This document shows positions 1 through 8,778 of a stretch of DNA of 64,000 nt, in pieces. Each line of letters starts with the position of its first letter. The first letter of the stretch is position 1. This DNA is from Bacillota bacterium (lineage in GTDB: Bacteria; Bacillota; Bacilli; Bacillales; Cytobacillaceae), in the NCBI GenBank assembly GCA_030705955.1, contig JAUZPL010000017.1:1-64000 (forward strand), read 5' to 3'. Both the position numbers and the translations under genes were made by a program. The notes under the pieces were generated by a model that had not been told where the DNA came from, did no database searches, and saw nothing but the letters and a program-made list of their open reading frames with translations.

Positions 1-185
1 CAACTCAAAGGAGAAAAGAGAATGAGTTGTGGAGAAAAGGGTTCAATCGCCACAACTCAAAGGAGAAAAGAGAGTGAGTTGTGGAGAAAAAGGTTCAATC
101 GCCACAACTCAAAGGAGAAAAGAGAGTGAGTTGTGGAGAAAAAGGTTCAATCGCCACAACTCAAAGGAGAAAAGAGAGTGAGTTA
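1..185. repeat. 52-bp tandem repeat, about 3.5 copies, with internal inverted repeat
   Basis: Units start at 1, 53, 105 and 157 (the last is partial) and are nearly identical. Each carries a 10-bp inverted repeat, CCACAACTCA and TGAGTTGTGG, around a purine-rich 15-nt loop, so each unit can fold as a hairpin. Units directly abut, with no unique spacer. Each also contains a Shine-Dalgarno-like AAAGGAG followed 8 nt later by ATG or GTG, but 52 is not a multiple of three, so no continuous reading frame results. The array probably continues upstream of the window. Function unknown. Confidence 0.9.
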
Positions 186-388
186 TTTTCAAAGAAGTTC
201 TACTGCATTATCTCAAAGAAGTACTGTATAGGTTATCCTCAAAATAGTTCTATAAATTTGTTTCCTAAACTTATAAACGGCTGTTCCTTTTGTGGATCTC
301 CTCCCTTTCCAAACAAACATACTTTTCTTTCCTCAAACTTTGCATTAAAATTTTATAGGGAGAAGAAAACAATCTGGAGGTGGCCAGC
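186..388. other. non-coding leader upstream of uvrC
   Basis: AT-rich sequence between the tandem repeat and uvrC. I see no credible gene, RNA or terminator in it. A short direct repeat based on TCAAAGAAGT occurs near 190 and 212. The uvrC ribosome binding site GGAGG lies at 376-380. Confidence 0.5.
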
Positions 389-2161
389 ATGAAAGATATT
401 ATTAAGCAGAAGCTTACATTGTTGCCTGATCAGCCTGGCTGCTATTTGATGAAGGATCGTCAAGGGACGATCATTTATGTCGGCAAGGCAAAAGTATTAA
501 AGAACAGGGTTCGATCTTACTTTACGGGCTCACACGATGGTAAAACATTAAGGCTTGTAAATGAAATAGAAGATTTTGAGTATATTGTTACTTCATCTAA
601 TATAGAAGCACTTCTTTTGGAGTTAAATCTTATTAAAAAGCATGATCCAAAATACAATATTATGCTTAGGGATGACAAGACCTATCCGTTTATAAAAATT
701 ACGGCGGAAAGGCATCCAAAGCTTATTATTACTAGAAAGGTAAAGAAGGATAAAGGAAAATATTTTGGGCCGTATCCAAATGTACAAGCTGCAAATGAAA
801 CAAAAAAACTGCTTGACCGGATTTATCCTTTACGAAAGTGTTCAACACTGCCAGACCGCGTTTGTCTGTATTACCATCTAGGTCAGTGTCTTGCTCCATG
901 TGTCAATGATGTTTCAGAAGAACAATATAAGCAAATAGTTGATGAAATTACCCGTTTTTTAAATGGCGGCTATAAAGAAATAAAGAAAGAATTAACTGAA
1001 AAGATGACAAAGGCAGCAGAAGAATTGGATTTTGAAAGAGCAAAGGAATATCGTGATAAGATTGTTCATATTGAAACGACAATGGAAAAACAAAAAATTA
1101 CGATGACTGATTTTACGGATCGGGATGTATTTGGTTATGCTGTAGATAAGGGCTGGATGTGTGTACAAGTCTTTTTTGTAAGGCAAGGGAAGCTAATAGA
1201 GCGTGATGTCTCTATGTTTCCAATTTATAATGAACCCGATGAGGAGATTTTAACCTTTCTAGGGCAATTTTATTCTAAAGCAAATCACTTTAAGCCAAAT
1301 GAAATTCTCATTCAAGAGGACATCGACCAAGAGCTTACTGAACAGCTCCTTCAAGCTAAAGTCATAAAACCTCAGCGAGGGCAAAAAAAGGATCTTGTCC
1401 GCTTAGCGATTAAGAATGCCAAAATTGCTCTAAATGAAAAATTTTCTTTAATTGAAAGGGACGAAGAGAGAACAGTAAAGGCTGTTGAAAATTTAGGAAA
1501 GTTCCTAGGTATTTTCACTCCTCATCGGATTGAGGCATTTGACAATTCGAATATACAAGGTACAGACCCGGTTTCTGCTATGGTCGTATTTATAGATGGA
1601 AAACCTTATAAAAAGGAATATCGTAAATATAAGATTAAAACAGTAAAAGGCCCAGATGATTATGAGTCCATGCGGGAAGTTGTTAGAAGAAGGTATTCAA
1701 GGGTTCTGAAAGAGGAATTGCCAATCCCTGACTTAATTATGATTGATGGTGGGAAGGGACATGTTGAAGCAGTAAGAGATGTATTAGAAAATGAACTAGG
1801 CCTAGATATTCCTTTATCAGGACTTGTAAAGGATGATAAGCATAGGACCTCTCAACTTTTGTATGGGAACCCTCTAGAAATAATTCCATTAGCACGTAAT
1901 AGCCAGGAGTTCTATTTACTGCAAAGGATTCAAGATGAAGTGCATAGGTTCGCTATCACCTTTCATCGTCAAATTCGCGGAAAAGGAGCTTTTCAGTCTT
2001 TACTTGATGAAATACCTGGTATTGGAGAGAAAAGGAAAAAGTTGTTGTTAAAACATTTTGGATCAGTGAAAAAAATGAAAGAAGCGGAGTTAAATCAATT
2101 CACTGAAATTGGTATACCACAACCTGTCGCTGAAGAACTCATTCAAAAACTGCAAGAATAA
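389..2161 (+). CDS. uvrC: UvrABC excinuclease subunit C
   Basis: UvrC makes both incisions in nucleotide excision repair after UvrA and UvrB have located the lesion. The 590-residue product has the usual family length. It has the N-terminal GIY-YIG nuclease domain (GCY near 17-19, YVG at 30-32), a CxxxC-containing segment near 150-170, a UVR domain that contacts UvrB around 195-230, an RNase H-like C-terminal nuclease domain ([10 protein letters not shown] and IDGGKG motifs), and terminal helix-hairpin-helix motifs around the [10 protein letters not shown] segment. A GTG at 380 overlaps the GGAGG at 376-380, whereas the ATG at 389 is 8 nt from it, so 389 is the start. Most B. subtilis relatives also place uvrC next to lysC. 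Confidence 0.97.
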   Translation: MKDIIKQKLTLLPDQPGCYLMKDRQGTIIYVGKAKVLKNRVRSYFTGSHDGKTLRLVNEIEDFEYIVTSSNIEALLLELNLIKKHDPKYNIMLRDDKTYPFIKITAERHPKLIITRKVKKDKGKYFGPYPNVQAANETKKLLDRIYPLRKCSTLPDRVCLYYHLGQCLAPCVNDVSEEQYKQIVDEITRFLNGGYKEIKKELTEKMTKAAEELDFERAKEYRDKIVHIETTMEKQKITMTDFTDRDVFGYAVDKGWMCVQVFFVRQGKLIERDVSMFPIYNEPDEEILTFLGQFYSKANHFKPNEILIQEDIDQELTEQLLQAKVIKPQRGQKKDLVRLAIKNAKIALNEKFSLIERDEERTVKAVENLGKFLGIFTPHRIEAFDNSNIQGTDPVSAMVVFIDGKPYKKEYRKYKIKTVKGPDDYESMREVVRRRYSRVLKEELPIPDLIMIDGGKGHVEAVRDVLENELGLDIPLSGLVKDDKHRTSQLLYGNPLEIIPLARNSQEFYLLQRIQDEVHRFAITFHRQIRGKGAFQSLLDEIPGIGEKRKKLLLKHFGSVKKMKEAELNQFTEIGIPQPVAEELIQKLQE

Positions 2162-2164
2162 TGA

Positions 2165-2193
2165 TTGTCAGAAAAAAATCCCTATGCTATAAT
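2165..2193 (+). promoter_or_regulatory. sigma-A promoter for the lysC leader
   Basis: TTGTCA (2165-2170), a 17-bp spacer, and TATAAT (2188-2193), preceded by the TG of an extended -10. It begins 4 nt after the uvrC stop codon and sits upstream of the lysine riboswitch. Confidence 0.8.
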
Positions 2194-2224
2194 TAACGAA
2201 AATTTAATATCTATCACTTTAACA

Positions 2225-2480
2225 TATTAAAGTGAAGGTAGAGGTGCGAAATTCAATAGTAAAGGTTCTGAGAAGATTGAGCTTCCATGAAGAACTTTGA
2301 AAGGGGATGTTCGCCGAAGTAAGGGAAGACTCTTTACTCCCTATGCTGGTCCAGTGTTAAATAAATTCTGGATTGTCAAGACATTTTGTCTTGGAGAGCT
2401 ATCTCACATAAGTATGCGTCAGATTTTTTCTTTCGTGTTCTTAAGCAATGAGATGCCCTTCTCATTGCTTTTTTATTTTT
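2225..2480 (+). promoter_or_regulatory. lysine riboswitch (L box) with terminator, controlling lysC
   Basis: The leader carries L-box core signatures: GAGGTGC near 2241, AGTAA near 2258, an AGAAG..GAGC segment, GCCGAAGTAAG near 2313, and the CTGGTCCAG helix near 2346. It ends in an 11-bp stem terminator (AAGCAATGAGA 2443-2453, TCTCATTGCTT 2460-2470) followed by a T-rich run. In this family, lysine binding favours the terminator and shuts off the downstream aspartokinase gene. The position before lysC matches the known B. subtilis arrangement. Confidence 0.93.
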
Positions 2481-2531
2481 TTAGGAAAAACTACTATAAA
2501 ATCAGAGGCTTAATTGAAAGAAGGGGAAGAA

Positions 2532-3752
2532 GTGGGATTAATCGTTCAGAAATTTGGTGGAACTTCTGTTGGCAGTGTGGAGAGAATTTTAAATGTCGCA
2601 GAATGCGTAAAGGAAGAAAAACGAAGAGGCAATAATGTGGTGGTGGTTGTGTCCGCAATGGGGAAGACAACAGACCAGCTTGTTAGTTTAGCAAAAGAAA
2701 TTTCCAGCGAGCCGAGCAAAAGAGAAATGGATATGCTGTTAACTACCGGGGAGCAAACAACTATTGCTCTTTTGGCAATGGCCCTTAATCAAAAGGGTTT
2801 TGAAGCAGAATCGTTTACAGGCTGGCAGGCTGGTATCATAACGGAACCAGTCCATGGTAATGCAAGGATAACCAAAATCAATACAGATGCAATTGAATCA
2901 AAGCTATCAAAAGGAAAAATTGTGATTGTAGCTGGATTTCAAGGTATTACTGAAGAGGGAGCCATAACAACATTAGGAAGAGGCGGATCGGACACTACAG
3001 CTGTAGCGCTTGCTGCTGCATTAAACGCGGACCGCTGTGACATATATACAGATGTAACCGGTGTTTTTACAACGGATCCGAGATATGTAAAAAATGCTCG
3101 TAAGCTGCATGATATTTCATATGATGAAATGCTTGAGTTAGCAAATTTAGGTGCTGGTGTATTGCATCCAAGAGCGGTTGAGTTTGCAAAAAATTATCAA
3201 GTACAACTTGAGGTAAGGTCCAGTATGGAAAAAATAGAGGGAACTGTAATTAAGGAGGAAGCAGTAGTGGAACAAAATCTAATTGTCCGTGGAGTGGCAT
3301 TTGAAGATGAAATAACTAGAGTAACGGTGTTAGGCCTTACCAATTCTTTGACAAGCCTATCGACTATATTCACAACTTTGGCTGAACACCATATAAATGT
3401 TGATATTATTATTCAGAGCATTACGGAAGCTGAAACGACAAATCTTTCGTTTTCAATTAAAACAGAGGATTTAAATACAACCTTAAAGGTATTGGAAGAG
3501 CATAAGGCATTGTTAAACTATGAAGGAATCGATGCAGAAAATCACTTATCCAAAGTATCAATTGTGGGCTCTGGTATGATTTCTAATCCAGGTGTTGCTG
3601 CAAAAATGTTTGAAGTTCTTGCAGAGAAGCAAATTCAAGTTAAGATGGTAAGCACTTCAGAAATTAAGGTTTCTGTTGTTGTTAATGAAGTAGATATGAT
3701 TAAAGCAGTTGAGGCGCTGCATGATTCATTTGGACTTTCTGAAAGCAAATAA
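2532..3752 (+). CDS. lysC: lysine-sensitive aspartokinase II, alpha subunit
   Basis: Aspartokinase phosphorylates L-aspartate, the first step of the pathway to lysine, diaminopimelate, threonine and methionine. The 406-residue protein has the KFGGTSVG nucleotide-binding motif near residue 7, TTLGRGGSDTT in the amino-acid kinase domain, and two C-terminal ACT domains (RVTVLGLTN..., VSIVGSGM...) that sense lysine. A longer frame from TTG 2514 exists, but GTG 2532 has AAGGGG about 6 nt upstream and gives the family-typical GLIVQKFGGTS start. The lysine riboswitch immediately upstream supports the lysine-regulated isozyme. An internal start inside the gene makes the beta subunit (separate entry). 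Confidence 0.95.
   Translation: MGLIVQKFGGTSVGSVERILNVAECVKEEKRRGNNVVVVVSAMGKTTDQLVSLAKEISSEPSKREMDMLLTTGEQTTIALLAMALNQKGFEAESFTGWQAGIITEPVHGNARITKINTDAIESKLSKGKIVIVAGFQGITEEGAITTLGRGGSDTTAVALAAALNADRCDIYTDVTGVFTTDPRYVKNARKLHDISYDEMLELANLGAGVLHPRAVEFAKNYQVQLEVRSSMEKIEGTVIKEEAVVEQNLIVRGVAFEDEITRVTVLGLTNSLTSLSTIFTTLAEHHINVDIIIQSITEAETTNLSFSIKTEDLNTTLKVLEEHKALLNYEGIDAENHLSKVSIVGSGMISNPGVAAKMFEVLAEKQIQVKMVSTSEIKVSVVVNEVDMIKAVEALHDSFGLSESK
3252..3752 (+). other. lysC: internal ribosome binding site and start for aspartokinase II beta subunit
   Basis: A perfect AAGGAGG (3252-3258) lies 8 nt before an in-frame GTG (3267-3269, codon 246 of lysC), followed by EQNLIVRG. In B. subtilis the aspartokinase II beta subunit starts at this same point (MEQNLIVRG) from an internal site in lysC, giving an alpha2-beta2 enzyme. 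The predicted beta product here is 161 residues and contains both ACT domains. The element is seen in the sequence; its use is inferred from the homologue. Confidence 0.85.
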
Positions 3753-3849
3753 AGAAAACTCGCCGATTGGCGATCCCTTAAGGCGAAGACAGAGGCGTAG
3801 TTGCCCTGATGCGTTCAGAATTTATGAATATAAATGCTGTTTAGCTAAA
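3750..3849. repeat. dispersed multi-hairpin element, copy A
   Basis: It starts at the lysC stop codon with TAAAGAAAACT and ends with TTAGCTAAA. It contains a TCGCC/GGCGA hairpin, a TAGTTGCCCT motif, and a TCAGAATTTAT/ATAAATGCTG hairpin. Related copies lie at 23722-23795 and 54573-54670, also just after stop codons. Function unknown. Confidence 0.75.
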
Positions 3850-3876
3850 TAAAGGACCGGGGTATCCCGGTCTTTT
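3850..3876. terminator. bidirectional terminator between lysC and yslB
   Basis: AGGACCGGG and CCCGGTCTT form a stem over a GTAT-type loop, with A-rich sequence on the left and T-rich on the right. It can serve both convergent genes. Confidence 0.85.
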
Positions 3877-4318
3877 AAATTTCATCTTTATTATCCCACT
3901 TTACAGTGAATTCTACTTTTGAAGAACGCTTTACAGGGTGTTCATAAGCTTCCGCCACAACTTCTTTTTGACTTTCAATTTGCTGGGCTAGAAACCCTGC
4001 TTCAAGCTGAAAGAAATGCTCTGCTTTGGACTTTACTCTGGAAACAATTAATGGACTTAAAAGCTCAAATTCCATTTCATTTTTCTTTTCACTTTTTAGG
4101 TGAAGTTCTCCCCAGGCAGCATTTCTAAAAAAAACAATGATTTCATCAAGTGTTCCTAGTGGGAATTTTCTTGCTATCCTTTTTCCAGCCCAATATAGGA
4201 TTTCTGGAGTGTCTTTTCCTAAAATGTCAGGAAGAAGAACTTCCCGTAACAGTTCATAGCCGAAAATTGTTGCTGTTCTTGAATCATCAGAATGGTTAAG
4301 TTCAGCAGGTGAATTCAT
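3875..4318 (-). CDS. yslB: YslB family protein (DUF2507)
   Basis: A conserved Bacillaceae protein of unknown biochemical role, about 147 residues. It matches B. subtilis YslB in location between lysC and sdhC, in length, and in content (FGYELLREVLLPDILG near the N terminus, then YWAGKRIARKFP and WGEL). These segments are typical of DUF2507, a small alpha/beta fold distantly like the V4R/heme-NO-binding type; that fold relation is background knowledge. No signal peptide or membrane segment is visible. A TTG at 4324 and an ATG at 4318 compete for the GAGGGGAG site upstream; the ATG at 10 nt is chosen but the TTG is possible. It is transcribed alone, convergent with lysC. Confidence 0.85.
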   Translation of the reverse strand: MNSPAELNHSDDSRTATIFGYELLREVLLPDILGKDTPEILYWAGKRIARKFPLGTLDEIIVFFRNAAWGELHLKSEKKNEMEFELLSPLIVSRVKSKAEHFFQLEAGFLAQQIESQKEVVAEAYEHPVKRSSKVEFTVKWDNKDEI

Positions 4319-4324
4319 ACTCAA

Positions 4325-4733
4325 TGGTCTCCCCTCTTTCTATCATTCTATTATATACAAATTTAAGTTTAGTTTTTATAAAAAAAAGTCATGTGATACA
4401 AAGAAAATTTTGTTATTTTAATATATAGCATTTAAAGGTAATTTAAGGGTATTTTTTACTCTAAAAAGTGTAATAAAGTGATAAATTTAACTATTTTGGA
4501 AGGGAAAGTAGTCTAGAATTAAAAGTACAATATATTCAAAAAAATTTTATTTTTAAAAAATATTTGTGTATCCGTTTTCTTGACGGTCAAAAGTGATGGG
4601 AGTAAAATGAACATGTCACATAATTGTTAAAAAGTAGATTTACTTTTTTCACAAAGATGTGAGGTTTTTCATTTTTTTGTTAAGAATGGGATAGTATAAA
4701 CCTTGCATCGTCAAATTTTTAGGGGGGTAAATT
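4325..4733. other. intergenic region yslB-sdhC
   Basis: A 409-bp AT-rich divergent intergenic region. Apart from the sdhC promoter at 4580-4608 and the GGGGGG ribosome binding site near 4722 I recognise no element. The sdh leader from about 4615 to 4733 is long enough for post-transcriptional control, but I see no defined structure. Confidence 0.5.
4580..4608 (+). promoter_or_regulatory. sigma-A promoter for sdhCAB
   Basis: TTGACG (4580-4585), a 17-bp spacer and TAAAAT (4603-4608). It is about 125 bp upstream of the sdhC start and is the best match in the gap. Confidence 0.75.
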
Positions 4734-5342
4734 ATGACAGGTAGTCGAGAGTTTTTTTATCGCAGGTTGCACTCGTTATTAGGGGTTATCCCGGTAGGTT
4801 TATTTCTAATTGTGCATCTAACAGTAAACCATTTTGCTACAGCAGGCGAAGGTTCTTTTAATAAGGCAGTTGGCTTTATGGAACATCTTCCATTTCTTCA
4901 CTTTTTAGAAATTGTGTTAATCTTTTTGCCTCTGTTATACCACGCAATATACGGACTTTATATTGCCTTTATTGCTAAAAACAACGTGAAACAATTTGGT
5001 TACTTTCGAAACTGGATGTTCTTGATCCAACGTGTAACAGGTGTCATTACGTTAATCTTTGTTGCATGGCATGTTTGGGAAACTAGAATTGCATATGCAC
5101 TTGGTACACCACTCGATTTTCATATGATGGAAAATATTCTTTCCTCTCCGTTTATGTTCTGGTTCTATATCATTGGCGTTATTTGTACAATTTTTCACTT
5201 TTCAAATGGCCTTTGGTCCTTCTGTGTTAGCTGGGGACTTACAGTTTCGCCTCGTTCACAAGTCATTACTACATATGTGACAATTGTTATTTTCGTTCTA
5301 CTTTCCATTATTGGAGTTCAGGCGTTAGTAGCATTTGTTTAA
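4734..5342 (+). CDS. sdhC: succinate dehydrogenase cytochrome b558 subunit
   Basis: The membrane anchor of complex II (succinate:menaquinone oxidoreductase) binds two b-type hemes and carries electrons from SdhB to menaquinone. The 202-residue product matches the B. subtilis protein throughout, starting with REFFYRRLHSLLGVIPVG. Five membrane segments are visible, with conserved histidines in RRLHS, IVHL, LLYHAIYG, AWHVWETR and FHFSNGLWSF as candidate heme ligands. Bacilli use this single fused anchor rather than separate SdhC and SdhD. The start follows a GGGGGG Shine-Dalgarno. It is the first gene of sdhCAB. Confidence 0.96.
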   Translation: MTGSREFFYRRLHSLLGVIPVGLFLIVHLTVNHFATAGEGSFNKAVGFMEHLPFLHFLEIVLIFLPLLYHAIYGLYIAFIAKNNVKQFGYFRNWMFLIQRVTGVITLIFVAWHVWETRIAYALGTPLDFHMMENILSSPFMFWFYIIGVICTIFHFSNGLWSFCVSWGLTVSPRSQVITTYVTIVIFVLLSIIGVQALVAFV

Positions 5343-5407
5343 AAGAATTTATCGTTGTCATAAGAATCGAAAAAATATTGGATTTTGGATTAAGGGAGTG
5401 AGTCACG

Positions 5408-7159
5408 ATGAGTAAAGGGAAATTGATTATAGTCGGAGGCGGTTTGGCCGGTTTAATGGCAACTATCAAGGCTGCTGAATCGGGTACACCGGTAGAGTTA
5501 TTTTCGCTAGTGCCGGTTAAACGTTCTCACTCTGTTTGTGCCCAAGGTGGTATTAATGGAGCCGTTAATACAAAAGGTGAAGGGGATTCTACGTGGATCC
5601 ACTTTGACGATACAGTTTATGGTGGAGACTTTTTGGCAAACCAACCCCCTGTCAAGGCTATGTGTGATGCAGCGCCAGGAATTATCCATTTAATGGACAG
5701 GATGGGGGTAATGTTTAACCGTACTCCTGAAGGATTACTTGATTTCCGTCGATTTGGGGGAACTCAGCATCACCGAACTGCATTTGCTGGTGCTACAACA
5801 GGTCAACAATTACTATATGCTTTGGATGAACAGGTTCGGCGCCATGAAGTTGCTGGCTTGGTAACAAAGTATGAAGGTTGGGAATTCTTAGGGGCTGTTC
5901 TTGATGATGAAGGTGTCTGCCGTGGTATTGTTGCTCAGAATTTAATTTCTATGGAAATTAAATCCTTTGCAGCTGATGCTGTTATTATGGCAACTGGTGG
6001 CCCTGGTATTATTTTTGGTAAGTCTACAAACTCAGTCATTAATACAGGCTCAGCTGCCTCTATTCTTTATCAGCAAGGTGTTTACTATGCAAATGGTGAA
6101 ATGATTCAAATTCACCCAACTGCCATTCCAGGAGATGACAAACTCAGATTAATGAGTGAATCTGCACGTGGTGAAGGTGGTCGTATTTGGACGTATAAGG
6201 ATGGAAAACCATGGTACTTCTTAGAAGAAAGATATCCGGCGTACGGAAACTTAGTACCTAGGGACATTGCAACTCGTGAAATTTTCAATGTTTGCGTTGA
6301 CTTAAAACTTGGAGTTAATGGTGAAAACATGGTTTACCTGGATCTTTCTCATAAAGATCCACATGAATTGGATGTCAAACTTGGTGGAATCATTGAAATT
6401 TATGAAAAATTCACAGGCGATGACCCAAGAAAACTTCCAATGAAGATTTTCCCAGCTGTTCACTACTCAATGGGCGGAATGTGGGTTGATTATGATCAAA
6501 TGACAAACATACCTGGTCTTTTTGCTGCTGGTGAGTGTGATTTCTCTCAACATGGAGCCAACCGCTTAGGAGCTAACTCCTTACTATCTGCTATTTATGG
6601 TGGAATGGTTGCTGGACCGAATGCTGTTAAATATATTGATGGACTTGAAAAGACTTCAGATGCAATTTCATCTACTCTTTATGATCAAGCAACTAGAGAA
6701 CAGGAAGAAAAGTGGAACTCCATTTTATCTATGAATGGAAAAGAAAATGCATATGTTCTTCATAAGGAGCTTGGGGAATGGATGACAGACAATGTTACAG
6801 TTGTTCGTTACAATGACAAGCTTTTAAAAACAGATCAAAAGATTCAAGAGCTATTGGAACGTTACCAAAATATCAATATTAATGATACGGCAATATGGAG
6901 CAATCAGGGAGCAGCATTTACTCGCCAATTACAAAATATGCTTCAGCTAGCCCGGGTCATTACTCTTGGTGCATATAATCGAAATGAGAGCCGTGGAGCT
7001 CACTATAAGCCTGACTTCCCTACCCGTAATGATGAGGAATTCTTAAAGACAACGATGGCTAAATTTGTGGATTCTAAATCTGCTCCAGCTTTCCATTACG
7101 AAGATGTTGATATATCTTTACTTAAGCCTCGTGAGCGCAATTATGCGGTAAAACATTAA
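5408..7159 (+). CDS. sdhA: succinate dehydrogenase flavoprotein subunit
   Basis: The catalytic subunit oxidises succinate to fumarate with covalently bound FAD, in the TCA cycle and respiratory chain. The 583-residue protein shows the N-terminal dinucleotide-binding motif GGGLAGLMA (about 9-17), the HSVCAQGGINGA segment containing the FAD-linking histidine, the substrate-site HRTAFAGATTG region, ESARGEGGR and VHYSMGGMWVD, and a C-terminal helical domain ending before sdhB. It lies 65 bp after sdhC and 18 bp before sdhB in one operon. It starts at ATG 5408 with GGGAGTG upstream. Confidence 0.97.
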   Translation: MSKGKLIIVGGGLAGLMATIKAAESGTPVELFSLVPVKRSHSVCAQGGINGAVNTKGEGDSTWIHFDDTVYGGDFLANQPPVKAMCDAAPGIIHLMDRMGVMFNRTPEGLLDFRRFGGTQHHRTAFAGATTGQQLLYALDEQVRRHEVAGLVTKYEGWEFLGAVLDDEGVCRGIVAQNLISMEIKSFAADAVIMATGGPGIIFGKSTNSVINTGSAASILYQQGVYYANGEMIQIHPTAIPGDDKLRLMSESARGEGGRIWTYKDGKPWYFLEERYPAYGNLVPRDIATREIFNVCVDLKLGVNGENMVYLDLSHKDPHELDVKLGGIIEIYEKFTGDDPRKLPMKIFPAVHYSMGGMWVDYDQMTNIPGLFAAGECDFSQHGANRLGANSLLSAIYGGMVAGPNAVKYIDGLEKTSDAISSTLYDQATREQEEKWNSILSMNGKENAYVLHKELGEWMTDNVTVVRYNDKLLKTDQKIQELLERYQNININDTAIWSNQGAAFTRQLQNMLQLARVITLGAYNRNESRGAHYKPDFPTRNDEEFLKTTMAKFVDSKSAPAFHYEDVDISLLKPRERNYAVKH

Positions 7160-7177
7160 CAGGGGGAGTTGAAAAAA

Positions 7178-7939
7178 ATGTCTAGCAGTAAAATGGTGAA
7201 ATTCATTATTTCTCGCCAAGATAATCCAAATTCTGCTCCATATCAAGAGGAGTTTGAAGTTCTATATAAACCAAATATGAATGTGATTTCAGCATTAATG
7301 GAAATCCGCAGAAATCCAGTAAATACAAAGGAACAAAATACAACCCCAATTACTTGGGATATGAACTGCTTAGAAGAAGTTTGTGGTGCTTGTTCCATGG
7401 TTATTAACGGAAAACCACGCCAAGCATGTACTGCGCTTGTTGATCAATTAGAACAGCCTATTCGTCTTGAGCCAATGAGAACATTCCCGGTTGTTCGCGA
7501 CCTTCAAGTTGATCGCAGCAAGATGTTTGATTCGTTAAAGAAAGTAAAAGCATGGATTCCAATTGATGGTACGTATGATTTGGGTTCTGGTCCACGTATG
7601 CCGGAGAAGAAACGTCAATGGGCATATGAATTATCAAAATGTATGACATGTGGTGTTTGTCTTGAAGCATGTCCTAACGTAAATAGTAAATCTAATTTTA
7701 TGGGTCCATTTGTATTTAACCAAGTAAGATTATTTAACGCCCACCCAACTGGTGCAATGAATAAGGCGGAACGTTTAAATGCATTTATGGAAGATGGAGG
7801 ATTACAAGGTTGTGGAAATTCGCAAAACTGTGTCCAATCCTGTCCAAAAGGCATTCCAATCACAACCTCAATCGCAGCTGTTAACCGTGATGCATCCATC
7901 CAAGCATTTAGAAACTTCTTCGGAAGTGACAATGACTAA
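7178..7939 (+). CDS. sdhB: succinate dehydrogenase iron-sulfur subunit
   Basis: This subunit passes electrons from SdhA flavin to the cytochrome b anchor through three Fe-S clusters. The 253-residue protein has the N-terminal plant-type ferredoxin domain (CLEEVCGACSM...C) for the 2Fe-2S cluster, and a C-terminal domain with CMTCGVCLEACP and CGNSQNCVQSCPKGIP for the other clusters. TTG 7169 gives a longer frame, but it sits directly against AGGGGGAG; ATG 7178 lies 9 nt from that site and is preferred. It closes the sdhCAB operon and is followed by a strong terminator. Confidence 0.96.
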   Translation: MSSSKMVKFIISRQDNPNSAPYQEEFEVLYKPNMNVISALMEIRRNPVNTKEQNTTPITWDMNCLEEVCGACSMVINGKPRQACTALVDQLEQPIRLEPMRTFPVVRDLQVDRSKMFDSLKKVKAWIPIDGTYDLGSGPRMPEKKRQWAYELSKCMTCGVCLEACPNVNSKSNFMGPFVFNQVRLFNAHPTGAMNKAERLNAFMEDGGLQGCGNSQNCVQSCPKGIPITTSIAAVNRDASIQAFRNFFGSDND

Positions 7940-7948
7940 TTAATAAAT

Positions 7949-7984
7949 AACCTCTTTTTCTTAAAAGAAAAAGAGGTTTTCTTT
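7949..7984 (+). terminator. sdhCAB terminator
   Basis: A 14-bp A/T-rich stem (AACCTCTTTTTCTT and its complement, 7949-7962 / 7965-7978) followed by a T-rich run. Confidence 0.9.
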
Positions 7985-8042
7985 ATATAAAAAGAAATAT
8001 AAAATAGAGTGATGAGGGAGAAAAGGCTGGAAGGAGATAGGA

Positions 8043-8642
8043 ATGAAAAAAAGGCTATGGCTTCCCTATTTTATTATTTTAGTGGGGTTAGTAATCGTTG
8101 GAATGGGAATTTGGCAGTTGACCAACACAAATATACAAACAGAAAAGACATTTAGTAAAGCAAAAAAATTGGTTGAGTCGAACTCCAATCGCACACCCCA
8201 AAAGACAACGATTAAGAAAGACACTCCACCTCTCAAGGGAGATGTAATCGGGCTACTGGATATTCCTAGAATAAAAGCCGAATTGGCCATTGTCGAGGGA
8301 ACAAATCCGAATGATCTTGCAAAAGGAGTAGGACATTACAAGGGTTCTTATTTTCCAGGTGATCATGGCCAAATTGTATTATCAGGACATAGAGATACTG
8401 TTTTCCGCCATTTAGGGGAATTAAATATAGGGGATACTCTAGTAGTAAAGCTGCCAAAAGGAAACTTTAGCTATAAAATTACCCATACAAAAATTGTCAA
8501 AGCTGAAGATACAAGTATCATTACACTGCAACATAAACAAGAGGAATTAATTTTAACTACCTGTTATCCATTCCGCTATATTGGAAATGCCCCTGATCGA
8601 TATATTATTTATGCCAAGCCAATTTTAAAAGTCAAAATATAG
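8043..8642 (+). CDS. class D sortase
   Basis: A membrane-anchored transpeptidase that would join LPxTG-like proteins to the cell wall. The 199-residue product has an N-terminal membrane anchor (about 8-27), a polar linker, and a sortase beta-barrel. The catalytic triad is visible: His116 in SGHRDT, Cys174 in TTCYPF and Arg186 in PDRY. The short length, N-terminal anchor and TTC motif fit the class D type (B. subtilis YhcS-like). RBS GGAGATAG precedes ATG 8043. No gene with a sorting signal lies in this window, so the substrate must be elsewhere. B. subtilis has no sortase at this position, which suggests a lineage-specific insertion between sdhB and ysmA. Confidence 0.9.
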   Translation: MKKRLWLPYFIILVGLVIVGMGIWQLTNTNIQTEKTFSKAKKLVESNSNRTPQKTTIKKDTPPLKGDVIGLLDIPRIKAELAIVEGTNPNDLAKGVGHYKGSYFPGDHGQIVLSGHRDTVFRHLGELNIGDTLVVKLPKGNFSYKITHTKIVKAEDTSIITLQHKQEELILTTCYPFRYIGNAPDRYIIYAKPILKVKI

Positions 8643-8651
8643 TTTATTAAA

Positions 8652-8695
8652 GGGTAGCAGTAATTAGGTAAATTAATTACTGCTACTCTTTTTTG
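8652..8695 (+). terminator. sortase gene terminator
   Basis: GTAGCAGTAATT and AATTACTGCTAC form a 12-bp stem followed by TCTTTTTT. Confidence 0.9.
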
Positions 8696-8778
8696 ATGAG
8701 CTAAAGTGTTTCCAAATATAGAAAAAGAATTTATAATAAAATGAATAGTGATTCATTTTTCTGAAGGAGATGATGAGA

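Noticed and set aside
1-185. CRISPR array
   Set aside because: Units abut directly; there are no unique spacers, and no cas genes are present.
81-392. Open frame of 103 codons upstream of uvrC
   Set aside because: It runs through the 52-bp repeats and the uvrC ribosome binding site, and its amino acid composition is not protein-like.
2297-2635. Open frame of 112 codons
   Set aside because: It covers the lysine riboswitch and terminator and overlaps lysC in another frame.
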